Source: Planctomycetia bacterium (GTDB taxonomy: Bacteria > Planctomycetota > Planctomycetia > Pirellulales > UBA1268). Taken from it: DNA of 6,123 nucleotides. How positions within the stretch are numbered: position 1 is the stretch's first letter; the number at the start of each line of letters is the position of its first letter. Position numbers and translations under genes: made by a program. Shown in pieces: positions 1-5,842 of this stretch. The stretch lies in assembly GCA_009926295.1 (NCBI GenBank), contig RFPF01000186.1, positions 1 through 6,123 of the forward strand, given 5' to 3'. The notes under the pieces were generated by a model. The model searched no databases. It had not been told where the DNA came from and saw nothing but the letters and a program-made list of their open reading frames with translations.

Positions 1-764
1 CCGAGGCCCATGAGCGTCATCGTGACAGGGATGCCCGTCTTGCGGACGAGTTCGCGGAGTTCGTCGGCCGCGTTGCCCGTGATCACTCCGCCGCCGGCGT
101 AGATCACCGGCCGCTTGGCCCGCTTGATGGCCGCCGCCACCTGCGCGATCTGCTCCGGCTGCACGGCCCGCGGCTCGGGGCGGTAGCCGGGGAGATTCAT
201 CGGCACGTCGTAGTCGGGAACGAGCTGCGTGACCTGGATGTTCTTCGGGAGATCGACGAGCACCGGGCCGGGCCGACCCGTGGTGGCGATGTGGAAGGCC
301 TCCTTCATCACGCGGGCGATGTCGCCGGCGTCCGTGACGAGATAGTGGTGCTTCGTGATCCCGCGGCAAACCTCGACGATCGGCGTCTCCTGGAAGGCGT
401 CGGTGCCGATCACGCTGGTGCCCACCTGCCCCGTCAGCGCGATCAGCGGGACGCTGTCCATCTTCGCGTCGGCGATCGCCGTCACGAGATTGAGCGCTCC
501 GGGACCGCTCGTCGCCATGCACACGCCCGGCTTGCCCGACGTGCGGGCGTAGCCCTGGGCCGCGAAGCCGCCGCCCTGCTCGTGCCGCGGCAGGATCGTG
601 CGGATGCGATCCTTCGCGTGCGTGAGCGCCTGGTGGAGCGGCATGCTCGCCCCGCCCGGGTAGGCGAAGATCACGTCGACGCCGTGCCGGATGAGCGACT
701 CGACGACCACGTCGGCCCCCGACACGAAGCCGGTGGAAGACGTCGGGCGGGAGGCGGTGGCCAT
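1..764 (-). CDS. ilvB: Acetolactate synthase large subunit (AHAS), N-terminal part, runs off left edge
   Basis: Thiamine-diphosphate enzyme that condenses two pyruvates to acetolactate, or pyruvate with 2-oxobutyrate, in the first common step of valine, leucine and isoleucine synthesis; cytoplasmic. Read on the minus strand, 254 codons are visible from ATG at 764-762. The TPP-binding Pyr domain covers about residues 13-180: FAYPGG at 33-38, the catalytic glutamate as Glu62 in RHEQGGGFAAQGYAR, TSGPGALNL at 85-93, IGTDAFQE at 119-126, GRPGPVLVDLPKN at 163-175. The linker MNLPGY (189-194) leads into the central FAD-type domain (IYAGGG at 221-226). The FAD-domain remainder and the C-terminal TPP domain lie outside the window. 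The start is supported by AGGAG (777-773) 8 nt upstream. The IGTDAFQETPIVEV block and MNLPGY resemble biosynthetic AHAS, including plant AHAS, more than other TPP enzymes. A Gly replaces the Pro often found in the GQVP motif (residue 115). The gene is divergent from the beta-propeller gene. Identification is secure. Confidence 0.96.
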   Translation of the reverse strand, partial: MATASRPTSSTGFVSGADVVVESLIRHGVDVIFAYPGGASMPLHQALTHAKDRIRTILPRHEQGGGFAAQGYARTSGKPGVCMATSGPGALNLVTAIADAKMDSVPLIALTGQVGTSVIGTDAFQETPIVEVCRGITKHHYLVTDAGDIARVMKEAFHIATTGRPGPVLVDLPKNIQVTQLVPDYDVPMNLPGYRPEPRAVQPEQIAQVAAAIKRAKRPVIYAGGGVITGNAADELRELVRKTGIPVTMTLMGL

Positions 765-800
765 GGGCGGGGCTCCTGGGGCGGCGAAATCGACCCCCCA

Positions 801-830
801 ACCATACCCGATAAAATCGACCACGAAAAA
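801..830 (-). promoter_or_regulatory. Possible weak promoter for ilvB in the divergent intergenic region
   Basis: Read on the minus strand, a TATGGT hexamer (806-801, 4 of 6 matches to TATAAT) lies about 37 bp upstream of the ilvB ATG. A T-rich stretch (TTTTTC, 830-825) lies 18 bp further upstream and is a poor -35 match. A 9-bp direct repeat (aaatcgacc, 787-795 and 814-822) brackets the -10 candidate. Otherwise the 765-924 gap holds no gene that I can see, and no convincing promoter for the plus-strand gene. This is pattern matching only. Confidence 0.25.
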
Positions 831-912
831 CGTCCCGCAGGCCGCTCCGCAGCATCTGGACTGCCCCCCGGAGGCCGACCACAATCGGAGCCGGGCAATA
901 TCGCCGGCACGA

Positions 913-932
913 GGGTGAACCGGGGTGAACCG
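913..932 (+). repeat. Perfect 10-bp tandem duplication at the 5' end of the beta-propeller gene
   Basis: Two exact adjacent copies of GGGTGAACCG (913-922 and 923-932). Each contains a GTG, at 915 and 925, in different frames because of the 10-bp offset. The second GTG is the upstream candidate start of the beta-propeller gene. The duplication therefore lies across the candidate translation start or its leader. Confidence 0.85.
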
Positions 933-2571
933 AGGGCCAGAGAGGGCGGCTTTTGTGGACTGGTGGCGTTGCATGTGGGTGGCGGCGGTCGTGGGGGTGG
1001 TCGTCGGCGTCCCGCCGTGGGCGCGGGGCGACGACTGGCCGCAGTGGGGCGGCGGCCAGCGGCGAAACCTGGTGTCGCACGAGACCGGAATTCCGGCGAC
1101 GTTCCATCCGGGCAGGAAGAAGCGCGACCGCCTCGGCTTTGACCCCGCCACGACGAAGAACGTTCGCTGGATGGTGAGGCTCGGCAGCGAGAACTACTCG
1201 GGGCCGGTGGTGGCGCAGGGCCGCGTGTACGTCGGCACGAACGACGAGGATCTCGACGACCCGCGGTTTCGGCCGACCCGCGGCGGCGTCCTCGACTGTC
1301 TCGACGAGAAGACGGGCGATCTCGTGTGGCGGCTGGTCGTGCCGCGGCTCGAGGTCGACCGCAAGCTCGTGAGCGAGGACTTCGACGACATGAACCTCGG
1401 GATCTGTTCCTCGGCCACGGTCGAAGGCGGGTTCGCCTATCTCGTCACCAACCGCTGCGAGGTGGTGTGCCTCGACGTCGACGGCCTCGCCGACGGCAAC
1501 GACGGGCCGTTCCGCGACGAGTCCACGTTCAGCGTGCCGGACGGAGCCGCGCCGGTCGTCCTCGGCCCGCGCGACGCCGACATCGTGTGGCGGTTCGACA
1601 TGCTCCGCGACCTGCCCGTCTTCCCGCACGACGCCTCCAACTGCTCGGTGCTCGTGGTGGGATCCCACCTCTACGTTTGCACGGCCAACGGCGTGTACGA
1701 CGGCAAGGTCGTGCTTCCCACGGCTGCGTCGCTCGTCGTCCTCGACAAGCGGAGCGGGAAGCTGCTCGCCCGTGACGACGGCACGATCAGCGCCGACGTT
1801 TTCCACGGGCAATGGTCGTCGCCGACCGTCCTCGACTCGTCCCGCGGAATGCGGATCGTGTTCGGCGGCGGCGATGGCCGCTGCCACGGGTTCGTGCCGC
1901 TCGAGCAGAACGCGCAGCCGCGCGATCCCGCGACGATCCTCGAGCGAGCCTGGGTGTTCGACTGCAATCCGCCAGGCTACCGGGCCCGTGGCGGCGTCCC
2001 GATCGACTACTGGGCCCTCGTTCGCGGCAAGGCGACATCCGTCGACGACGCGGGGCTCGTGGTGAGCCCGAACGAGATCATCGGGTCGCCGGTGGTCGCG
2101 GGGAACCGCGTCTACGTGGCGATCGGCCAGGATCCGGTGCACGGCCCCGGCCGCGGTGCGCTCTCCTGCATCGCCGCGGACGGCACCGGGGCTGGCGCGG
2201 AGGTCCGGCGGGTGTGGCAGTACACCGGTATCGGTCGGGCGCTCTCGACCGTGGCGGTCGACGACGGGCTCGTGTACGCCGCGGAGTACGCCGGGAAGGT
2301 GCACTGCCTCGACGCCGACACCGGCGAACTCGTGTGGTTTCACGACACCCAGGACGAGATCTGGTCGTCGACGCTCGTCGTGGACGGCAAGGTGTACATC
2401 GGCGGCCGGAAGACGTTCACGGTGCTTGCGGCCGGACGGCAGAAGAAGACTCTCGCCCAGATCAAGCTCGGGTCGCCCGTGTGGTCGATTCCCTGCGCGG
2501 CCAACAAGACGCTGTTCGTGGCCTCGCAGCGGAATCTCTGGGCCGTGGAGGAGCAGGGCGAGATGCCCTAG
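925..2571 (+). CDS. Secreted PQQ-like beta-propeller repeat protein
   Basis: Predicted exported beta-propeller of the PQQ-binding-like/BamB-like superfamily; substrate and partners are unknown. With the GTG at 925 it has 548 residues. A hydrophobic signal segment (about 17-31) is followed by a likely cleavage near WARG/DDWPQ, giving a mature end DWPQWGG typical of planctomycete PQQ-like proteins. Blade signatures of the type LD-x-x-TG-x-LVW recur: LDEKTGDLVW (126-135), LDKRSGKLLA (273-282), LDADTGELVW (462-471). They come with paired strands such as GPVVAQGRVYVGT (93-105), SPVVAGNRVYVAI (388-400) and STLVVDGKVYIGG (482-494). Start choice is open: the in-frame GTG at 955 has AGAGGG 8 nt upstream (941-946), and an ATG lies at 973; both keep the signal segment. 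The protein need not bind PQQ: the repeats define the fold, and cofactor residues cannot be judged here. It converges with the GH gene with a 4-bp gap. No anchor is evident. Confidence 0.92.
   Translation: MNRGPERAAFVDWWRCMWVAAVVGVVVGVPPWARGDDWPQWGGGQRRNLVSHETGIPATFHPGRKKRDRLGFDPATTKNVRWMVRLGSENYSGPVVAQGRVYVGTNDEDLDDPRFRPTRGGVLDCLDEKTGDLVWRLVVPRLEVDRKLVSEDFDDMNLGICSSATVEGGFAYLVTNRCEVVCLDVDGLADGNDGPFRDESTFSVPDGAAPVVLGPRDADIVWRFDMLRDLPVFPHDASNCSVLVVGSHLYVCTANGVYDGKVVLPTAASLVVLDKRSGKLLARDDGTISADVFHGQWSSPTVLDSSRGMRIVFGGGDGRCHGFVPLEQNAQPRDPATILERAWVFDCNPPGYRARGGVPIDYWALVRGKATSVDDAGLVVSPNEIIGSPVVAGNRVYVAIGQDPVHGPGRGALSCIAADGTGAGAEVRRVWQYTGIGRALSTVAVDDGLVYAAEYAGKVHCLDADTGELVWFHDTQDEIWSSTLVVDGKVYIGGRKTFTVLAAGRQKKTLAQIKLGSPVWSIPCAANKTLFVASQRNLWAVEEQGEMP
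939..957 (+). promoter_or_regulatory. Shine-Dalgarno sequence favouring an internal GTG start (955) for the beta-propeller gene
   Basis: The purine run AGAGAGGG (939-946) ends 8 nt before an in-frame GTG at 955-957. This is close to ideal spacing, and a start here gives the N-terminus MDWWRCMWVAAVV, directly ahead of the hydrophobic core. The upstream GTG at 925 also has a purine run (GAGGG, 911-915) at 9 nt. The sequence alone does not settle the choice. Confidence 0.45.
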
Positions 2572-2575
2572 AGCC

Positions 2576-3922
2576 CTACGGGTCGACGAAAAACGGCCAG
2601 TTGTCGCTGCATCCCGACCCGTTGCCGTCGCGCACGGTGACGAACAACCGGTAGGCACCCGGTTCCGCGGGTGCGACGACCGTGGCGGAGCCGTCGTGCC
2701 GCTCCATGCGCACGCAGCCTTCCACGAGCCTGGGCACGCGCTCCGCGTCGCCTCCCTCGCGGCGGTCGCTGCTCTCCGCCCGCACTTCCCAGGCATACGT
2801 GAGCGGATCACCCTCGGGGTCGCGGTATGCGACCGCGACCCGCGTCGTGGTCGCCGCCGCGATATGCCGGCCGGCAAGTGGCACGTCGACGTCGCCCAGC
2901 ACGGGCGCTCGGTTGGCGGGCCAGTGTCCCGTCCACGCCTCCGACACCGCATCGGCTGCGATGGTCTTCTCACCGGTCGGCAGCAGCATGCCGAACCACG
3001 TCGCCGTCGCCTCCTGCTTGCTGCCCCACAGAAAAGCGTAGGCGCCGAGGCACTGACGTCCGTCCGCGAGGATGTCCTTCGTGGTGACGTTGTAGAACGC
3101 GGCCTTCCGCCGGCTGGTCGGCTCCAGAGGGGCGTTCCAGGGAGTGTGCTCCACCTCCCAGGGGCCGGGCAGGCCGTACTCGGTGATGCAGTACGGCCGC
3201 TTCCAGCCCATGCGTCGCAGGGCGTCGCCGACGCCCGCCGCCCCCGAGTAGGCGTTGACTCCGAGAATGTCGACGGCCGGCGCATGATCGCGGATCGCCC
3301 GGATTTTGTCGGGGTTCACGTTCGCCACGACCGTCATCACGGGATGGTGGGGATCGAGCGACTTGACGATCTCGGCGAGACGGCCCACCTCGCGCCACAC
3401 CGCGGCACCATCGCCGCGACCGGTCGGCCCCTCCATCTCGTTGCCGAGCCCCCACGACAACAGCGCCGGATGCCCCTTGAGTCGCTGGACATCGGCGCCG
3501 ACGGCCTCCCGCTGCTTCTCGACCATCGCGGGGTCGTCGTAGCGGAAGCCGTGCCGCTCGTGACCGAGCCAGAGGCCGACCGTCACGGCGATGCCGTGTG
3601 CGTGGGCCACGTCGATGAGTGGCCGGCCTCCCGTGTCGGCCAGTGCCGAGGCGGCGTCCCACGTGCGGATGGCATTGCCTCCACAGTCCGCCAGGACGTC
3701 GAGGGCCGTCGTTCCACCGACCCCGCGCACGACGAACGGTCGGCCGTTGCGCTGCAACAGCCAGCTGCCGTCGCCGGTTTCCGCGACGGTGACGACGGAG
3801 CCGGCCGCGGAAGGCTCCGCGGCGTATCCATCGCCCAGCGAGGTCAGAACCCCGACGATCGCAGCCACCCAACCGGGGGCGATTGCCGGACGCACACGAG
3901 CGCCGTCAGTCGAGCTTGGCAT
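2576..3922 (-). CDS. Secreted clan GH-A glycoside hydrolase (GH2-like TIM barrel) with C-terminal Ig/PKD-like domain
   Basis: Predicted exported retaining glycosidase or transglycosidase of 448 residues; the glycan substrate cannot be read from the sequence. A signal peptide spans about 1-34 (hydrophobic 13-29, cleavage near GYA/AEPS). A TIM barrel spans about 52-335: RNGRPFVVRGVGG (58-70), GGNAIRTWD (81-89), SWGLGNEMEG with the presumed acid/base Glu162, DILGVNAYSG (218-227), and YCITEYGLPG with the presumed nucleophile Glu248. AYAFLWGSKQEATATW (294-309) lies near the barrel's end. The Asn-Glu pair after strand 4 and the Glu after strand 7 define clan GH-A. A beta-sandwich of the Ig/PKD kind follows from NRAPVLGDV (337-345), with DPEGDPLTYAWEV (368-380), to the C-terminus. 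The ATG at 3922-3920 lies inside the upstream TPR gene (17-bp overlap) and has no clear Shine-Dalgarno of its own, which suggests translational coupling. Family-level assignment (GH2 rather than GH5 or a GH72-like group) is uncertain. Confidence 0.9.
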   Translation of the reverse strand: MPSSTDGARVRPAIAPGWVAAIVGVLTSLGDGYAAEPSAAGSVVTVAETGDGSWLLQRNGRPFVVRGVGGTTALDVLADCGGNAIRTWDAASALADTGGRPLIDVAHAHGIAVTVGLWLGHERHGFRYDDPAMVEKQREAVGADVQRLKGHPALLSWGLGNEMEGPTGRGDGAAVWREVGRLAEIVKSLDPHHPVMTVVANVNPDKIRAIRDHAPAVDILGVNAYSGAAGVGDALRRMGWKRPYCITEYGLPGPWEVEHTPWNAPLEPTSRRKAAFYNVTTKDILADGRQCLGAYAFLWGSKQEATATWFGMLLPTGEKTIAADAVSEAWTGHWPANRAPVLGDVDVPLAGRHIAAATTTRVAVAYRDPEGDPLTYAWEVRAESSDRREGGDAERVPRLVEGCVRMERHDGSATVVAPAEPGAYRLFVTVRDGNGSGCSDNWPFFVDP

Positions 3923-4388
3923 CGAAGTCGAGCTGCTTGAGCTTGCCCGAGGCGGCTTCGGCCGGTCGCCAGAACCAGCCTTTGGTGTCCCAGCACTGGC
4001 TGAATTTCAGGTCTTGAACGAGCGTGCGGTAGGCGGCGACGGCCTCCTTCGTTCGGCCCGCCTTCTCGTGAACCTGGCCTTCGATGAACAGGCAGGTGCC
4101 GACATCGTTGAGGGCCCAGTTGTCGTGGGCCTTGTCGGCGGGCGCGAAGTCGTCGAGCGCACGCTGTTGCTTGACGGCTTCGCCCATGTAGAGCTCGCGG
4201 CACTTGGCGGTGTAGGCGAGCGCCGAGTCGGGCTGACCGCCGCCGAGTGCCGCCCACGCCTTGCCGGTGAGCGTCGCCGACGTGTGATCGCCGAAATCCT
4301 GCGCGGCCAACGGCATCGCCATGGCGAGCACGACCATTGCAGCCGGCCAGACGCCGGCAGCCACGCGGCATCGCGAGTTCACGATCAT
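3906..4388 (-). CDS. Small secreted TPR protein, first gene of the operon with the GH-A hydrolase
   Basis: A 160-residue exported tetratricopeptide-type protein; no enzymatic motif is visible, so a scaffold or partner role is inferred. The signal peptide spans about 1-29 (hydrophobic 13-29, cleavage near PLAA/QDFG). Two TPR-like helical pairs follow at about 36-67 (with ALGGGQPDSALAYTAKCRELY) and 93-127 (with EGQVHEKAGRTKEAVAAYRTL). An aromatic tail, CWDTKGWFWRPA (132-143), looks like a conserved signature and not a TPR. My recollection that similar TPR proteins are sometimes labelled beta-glucanase-like is not evidence of catalysis. The ATG at 4388-4386 is preferred over an upstream in-frame GTG (4406) because GAAGAGAGAA (4404-4395) is correctly placed ahead of it. 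Its TGA (3908-3906) lies inside the GH gene, giving a 17-bp overlap. The likely promoter lies in the gap shared with the divergent GH71/99-like gene. Confidence 0.85.
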   Translation of the reverse strand: MIVNSRCRVAAGVWPAAMVVLAMAMPLAAQDFGDHTSATLTGKAWAALGGGQPDSALAYTAKCRELYMGEAVKQQRALDDFAPADKAHDNWALNDVGTCLFIEGQVHEKAGRTKEAVAAYRTLVQDLKFSQCWDTKGWFWRPAEAASGKLKQLDFDAKLD

Positions 4389-4394
4389 GGAAAA

Positions 4395-4404
4395 TTCTCT
4401 CTTC
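4395..4404 (-). promoter_or_regulatory. Ribosome binding site deciding the TPR gene start
   Basis: Minus-strand GAAGAGAGAA ends about 6-8 nt before the ATG at 4388. The longer alternative would start at the GTG at 4406, which lies on top of this purine run and has no purine run of its own that I can see. The site therefore favours the 160-residue form. Confidence 0.6.
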
Positions 4405-4436
4405 ACGAAAAGGACAATGGCCGCGGCACCGAAGAC

Positions 4437-4442
4437 AGCATA
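4437..4442 (-). promoter_or_regulatory. Weak -10-like hexamer upstream of the TPR-GH operon
   Basis: Minus-strand TATGCT (4442-4437) matches TATAAT at 4 of 6 positions and lies about 50 bp upstream of the TPR ATG. No acceptable -35 is present at 16-18 bp; the nearest candidate, TTGGCC (4470-4465), is 22 bp away. It is recorded as the only candidate for this operon. Confidence 0.2.
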
Positions 4443-4539
4443 CCCGGTCCACGGGGAGTGCGCGGGCCAAGGTCGCCCCGCTGACGCCGGCCTGCCCCTC
4501 GTCGCATCTCCGGCACTTCCGGGAGTCGTGAAGGCTTGC

Positions 4540-4568
4540 TTGACACGCAGCCATGTCCACCCTCAATT
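4540..4568 (+). promoter_or_regulatory. Candidate sigma-70-type promoter for the GH71/99-like gene
   Basis: A perfect TTGACA (4540-4545) is followed after 17 bp by TCAATT (4563-4568), a weak -10 with 3 of 6 matches in a locally A/T-rich patch. Transcription would begin near 4575. That would exclude the ATG at 4553 and favour the ATG at 4619 as the translation start. The rest of the 4389-4618 gap holds no gene that I can see. A bulged hairpin around CCGG (4510-4513 with 4519-4522) is too weak to call. Confidence 0.4.
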
Positions 4569-4618
4569 TTACGGTGGTTCTTGCTCTGCGACACGTCGCT
4601 TGCTGCGGGGGTGGTTGG

Positions 4619-5842
4619 ATGAAGACTCGACGCACATGTCGCGGCACGCGGTTCGTTTCCGCGGGGTTTGAGCGAGGTACGGAGGTCGCCGTCGTCATGG
4701 CGGTGCTCGCGGTCACCGCGACGATGGCGTGCAGCCACGGGTTCGCCGGCGATGCGACCGCAGGCGAGCGGGCCGCGGCAACGAAGCTCGTGCTCGCCCA
4801 CTACATGCCCTGGTACGAGACACCCGAAGTGCGGGGTGCGTGGGGCGGGCACTGGAGGGGGTTCGAGCCGCCATTGCACGATCCCTCGCAGAACGGCCCC
4901 GACGGGCTCCCCGACATTTACTCCCACTACCATCCCCTGATCGGGCCGTATGACTCGACCGATCCCGCGCTCGTGGAGTGCCATCTCGCGCAGATGAAAC
5001 TCGCCGGCATCGACGGAGTGGTGGTCGACTGGTACGGGGTGGCCGAGGCGTTTGACTTCCCCGTGAGCCACGGGGGGAGCGTTGCCGTGTGCGACGCCAT
5101 CGGCCGCTATGGCATGAGGTTCGCCGCCTGCTACGAGGATCGGATCATGAAGATGCTGGCCGACCAGGGGCTGCTGGGGTCCGGCGGCGCCGAGGAGCGG
5201 CTGCGGGAGGACATCGGCTGGCTCTCGAAGCACTGGTTCTCCCGGCCGGAGTACCTGCGGGTGGGTGGACGGCCGCTGCTGATGAACTTCGGTCCGATCC
5301 AGGTGACCGAGCCGGCGCCCTGGGCCGCGGCATTCGCCGACCTGCCGCAGCAGCCAGCGTTCTTCGCGCTGCACCACCTGTGGCGGAAGGTCGGGGCGGA
5401 CGGCGGCTTCACGTGGATCCATTGGGAGCCGTGGAAGGGCGAGGCGGACGACGATGCCGTGCGGGCGGAACTCGAACGCACGTTCAAGCTCCCGTCGAGT
5501 GATCCCAAGCAGGTGATCGCGTCGGCCGTCGCGGGGTACGACGACGTCTACAAGCGGCCCAACCCGCGGCTCGATCACCGCGATGGCAAGACGCTGCGGC
5601 AGTCGCTCGCTCGACGCGGCGTTGGCGTCGCCTGTCGAGATCGTTCAGCTCGTGACGTGGAACGATTACGGCGAGGGCACGATGATCGAGCCGACCCACG
5701 AGTTCGGCTACACGTTCCTCGAGGTCGTGCAGGAGGCGACCCGGCGGCACAGGGGCGACAAACTCCCGTACACGGCGGCCGATCTCCGGCTCCCGGAGAA
5801 GCTCTACCGGGCCCGGAAGGCCGGCCGCCTGCCGCGGGATGA
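4619..5842 (+). CDS. GH71/99-like secreted glycosidase, frameshifted; intact coding to about 5603, then out-of-frame tail
   Basis: Exported GH71/99-like (endo-mannosidase/mutanase-like TIM barrel) protein; its substrate is not readable. Numbered from the ATG at 4619: signal peptide about 1-43 (hydrophobic 23-40, cleavage near HGFA/GDATA), then KLVLAHYMPWYE (57-68), the hallmark first barrel strand; HLAQMKLAGIDGVVVDWYG (122-140); GRPLLMNFGP (217-226); FTWIHWEPWKG (264-274). Family similarity and high third-position GC hold up to GKTLRQSL (323-330, codons to 5608). The next 77 codons, to the TGA at 5840-5842, are arginine-rich with no family similarity, while the expected C-terminus sits in the +1 frame. 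As read, the product lacks the conserved WNDYGEG motif and is probably inactive. Start alternatives are ATG 4553, which has no Shine-Dalgarno and lies upstream of the inferred transcription start, and ATG 4697, with GGAGG 11 nt upstream but a short n-region. The 4619 start is moderately supported by a G-rich run (4607-4614). Confidence 0.82.
   Translation: MKTRRTCRGTRFVSAGFERGTEVAVVMAVLAVTATMACSHGFAGDATAGERAAATKLVLAHYMPWYETPEVRGAWGGHWRGFEPPLHDPSQNGPDGLPDIYSHYHPLIGPYDSTDPALVECHLAQMKLAGIDGVVVDWYGVAEAFDFPVSHGGSVAVCDAIGRYGMRFAACYEDRIMKMLADQGLLGSGGAEERLREDIGWLSKHWFSRPEYLRVGGRPLLMNFGPIQVTEPAPWAAAFADLPQQPAFFALHHLWRKVGADGGFTWIHWEPWKGEADDDAVRAELERTFKLPSSDPKQVIASAVAGYDDVYKRPNPRLDHRDGKTLRQSLARRGVGVACRDRSARDVERLRRGHDDRADPRVRLHVPRGRAGGDPAAQGRQTPVHGGRSPAPGEALPGPEGRPPAAG
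5603..5613 (+). repeat. 4-bp tandem repeat tract causing the frameshift in the GH71/99-like gene
   Basis: The tract reads TCGCTCGCTCG, period 4. Removing one unit restores the reading CAG TCG CTC GAC GCG GCG, joining the upstream GKTLRQSL directly to DAALASPVEIVQLVTWNDYGEG. This fits the usual spacing of this family, as I remember it (GKT-x-R-x-x-LD-x-ALA). Replication slippage adding one unit is the simplest cause. A one-base deletion at this spot would also restore frame but would leave an extra residue. Confidence 0.8.

Noticed and set aside
291..1142. Plus-strand open frame of 283 codons antisense to ilvB and into the beta-propeller 5' end
   Set aside because: It is a shadow of ilvB, whose translation is unmistakable, and its own sequence is low-complexity Arg/Gly.
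2555..2569. Possible terminator hairpin at the convergent gene ends
   Set aside because: Only a 5-bp stem, with no T-run on either strand.
2156..3940. Long plus-strand open frame of 594 codons across the beta-propeller 3' end and antisense to the GH gene
   Set aside because: Its translation is Arg/Pro/Ser-rich with no family motifs, and it overlaps two well-supported genes in other frames. This is typical of high-GC antisense open frames.
4557..4577. CCACC/GGTGG inverted repeat near the TTGACA box, as an operator
   Set aside because: Five-base arms with an 11-base loop are expected by chance in this composition.
4619..4640. Twin-arginine (Tat) signal at the GH71/99-like N-terminus (TRRTCRG)
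   Set aside because: The twin Arg is present but the hydrophobic residues after it are missing, and the hydrophobic core is about 15 residues away; a general secretory signal is the better reading.
3844..4716. Minus-strand open frame of 290 codons overlapping the TPR gene in another frame
   Set aside because: The TPR frame has a signal peptide, repeats and a placed ribosome binding site; the competing frame is Arg-rich and crosses the intergenic gap.
4721..4732. Lipoprotein box (TMAC) in the GH71/99-like signal peptide
   Set aside because: Thr and Met at the -3 and -2 positions do not fit a lipobox; cleavage at HGFA/GD is more likely.
4403..5578. Minus-strand open frame of 391 codons antisense to the GH71/99-like gene
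   Set aside because: The opposite strand carries clear GH71/99-like motifs and coding-type third-position GC; the antisense translation has no recognisable fold.
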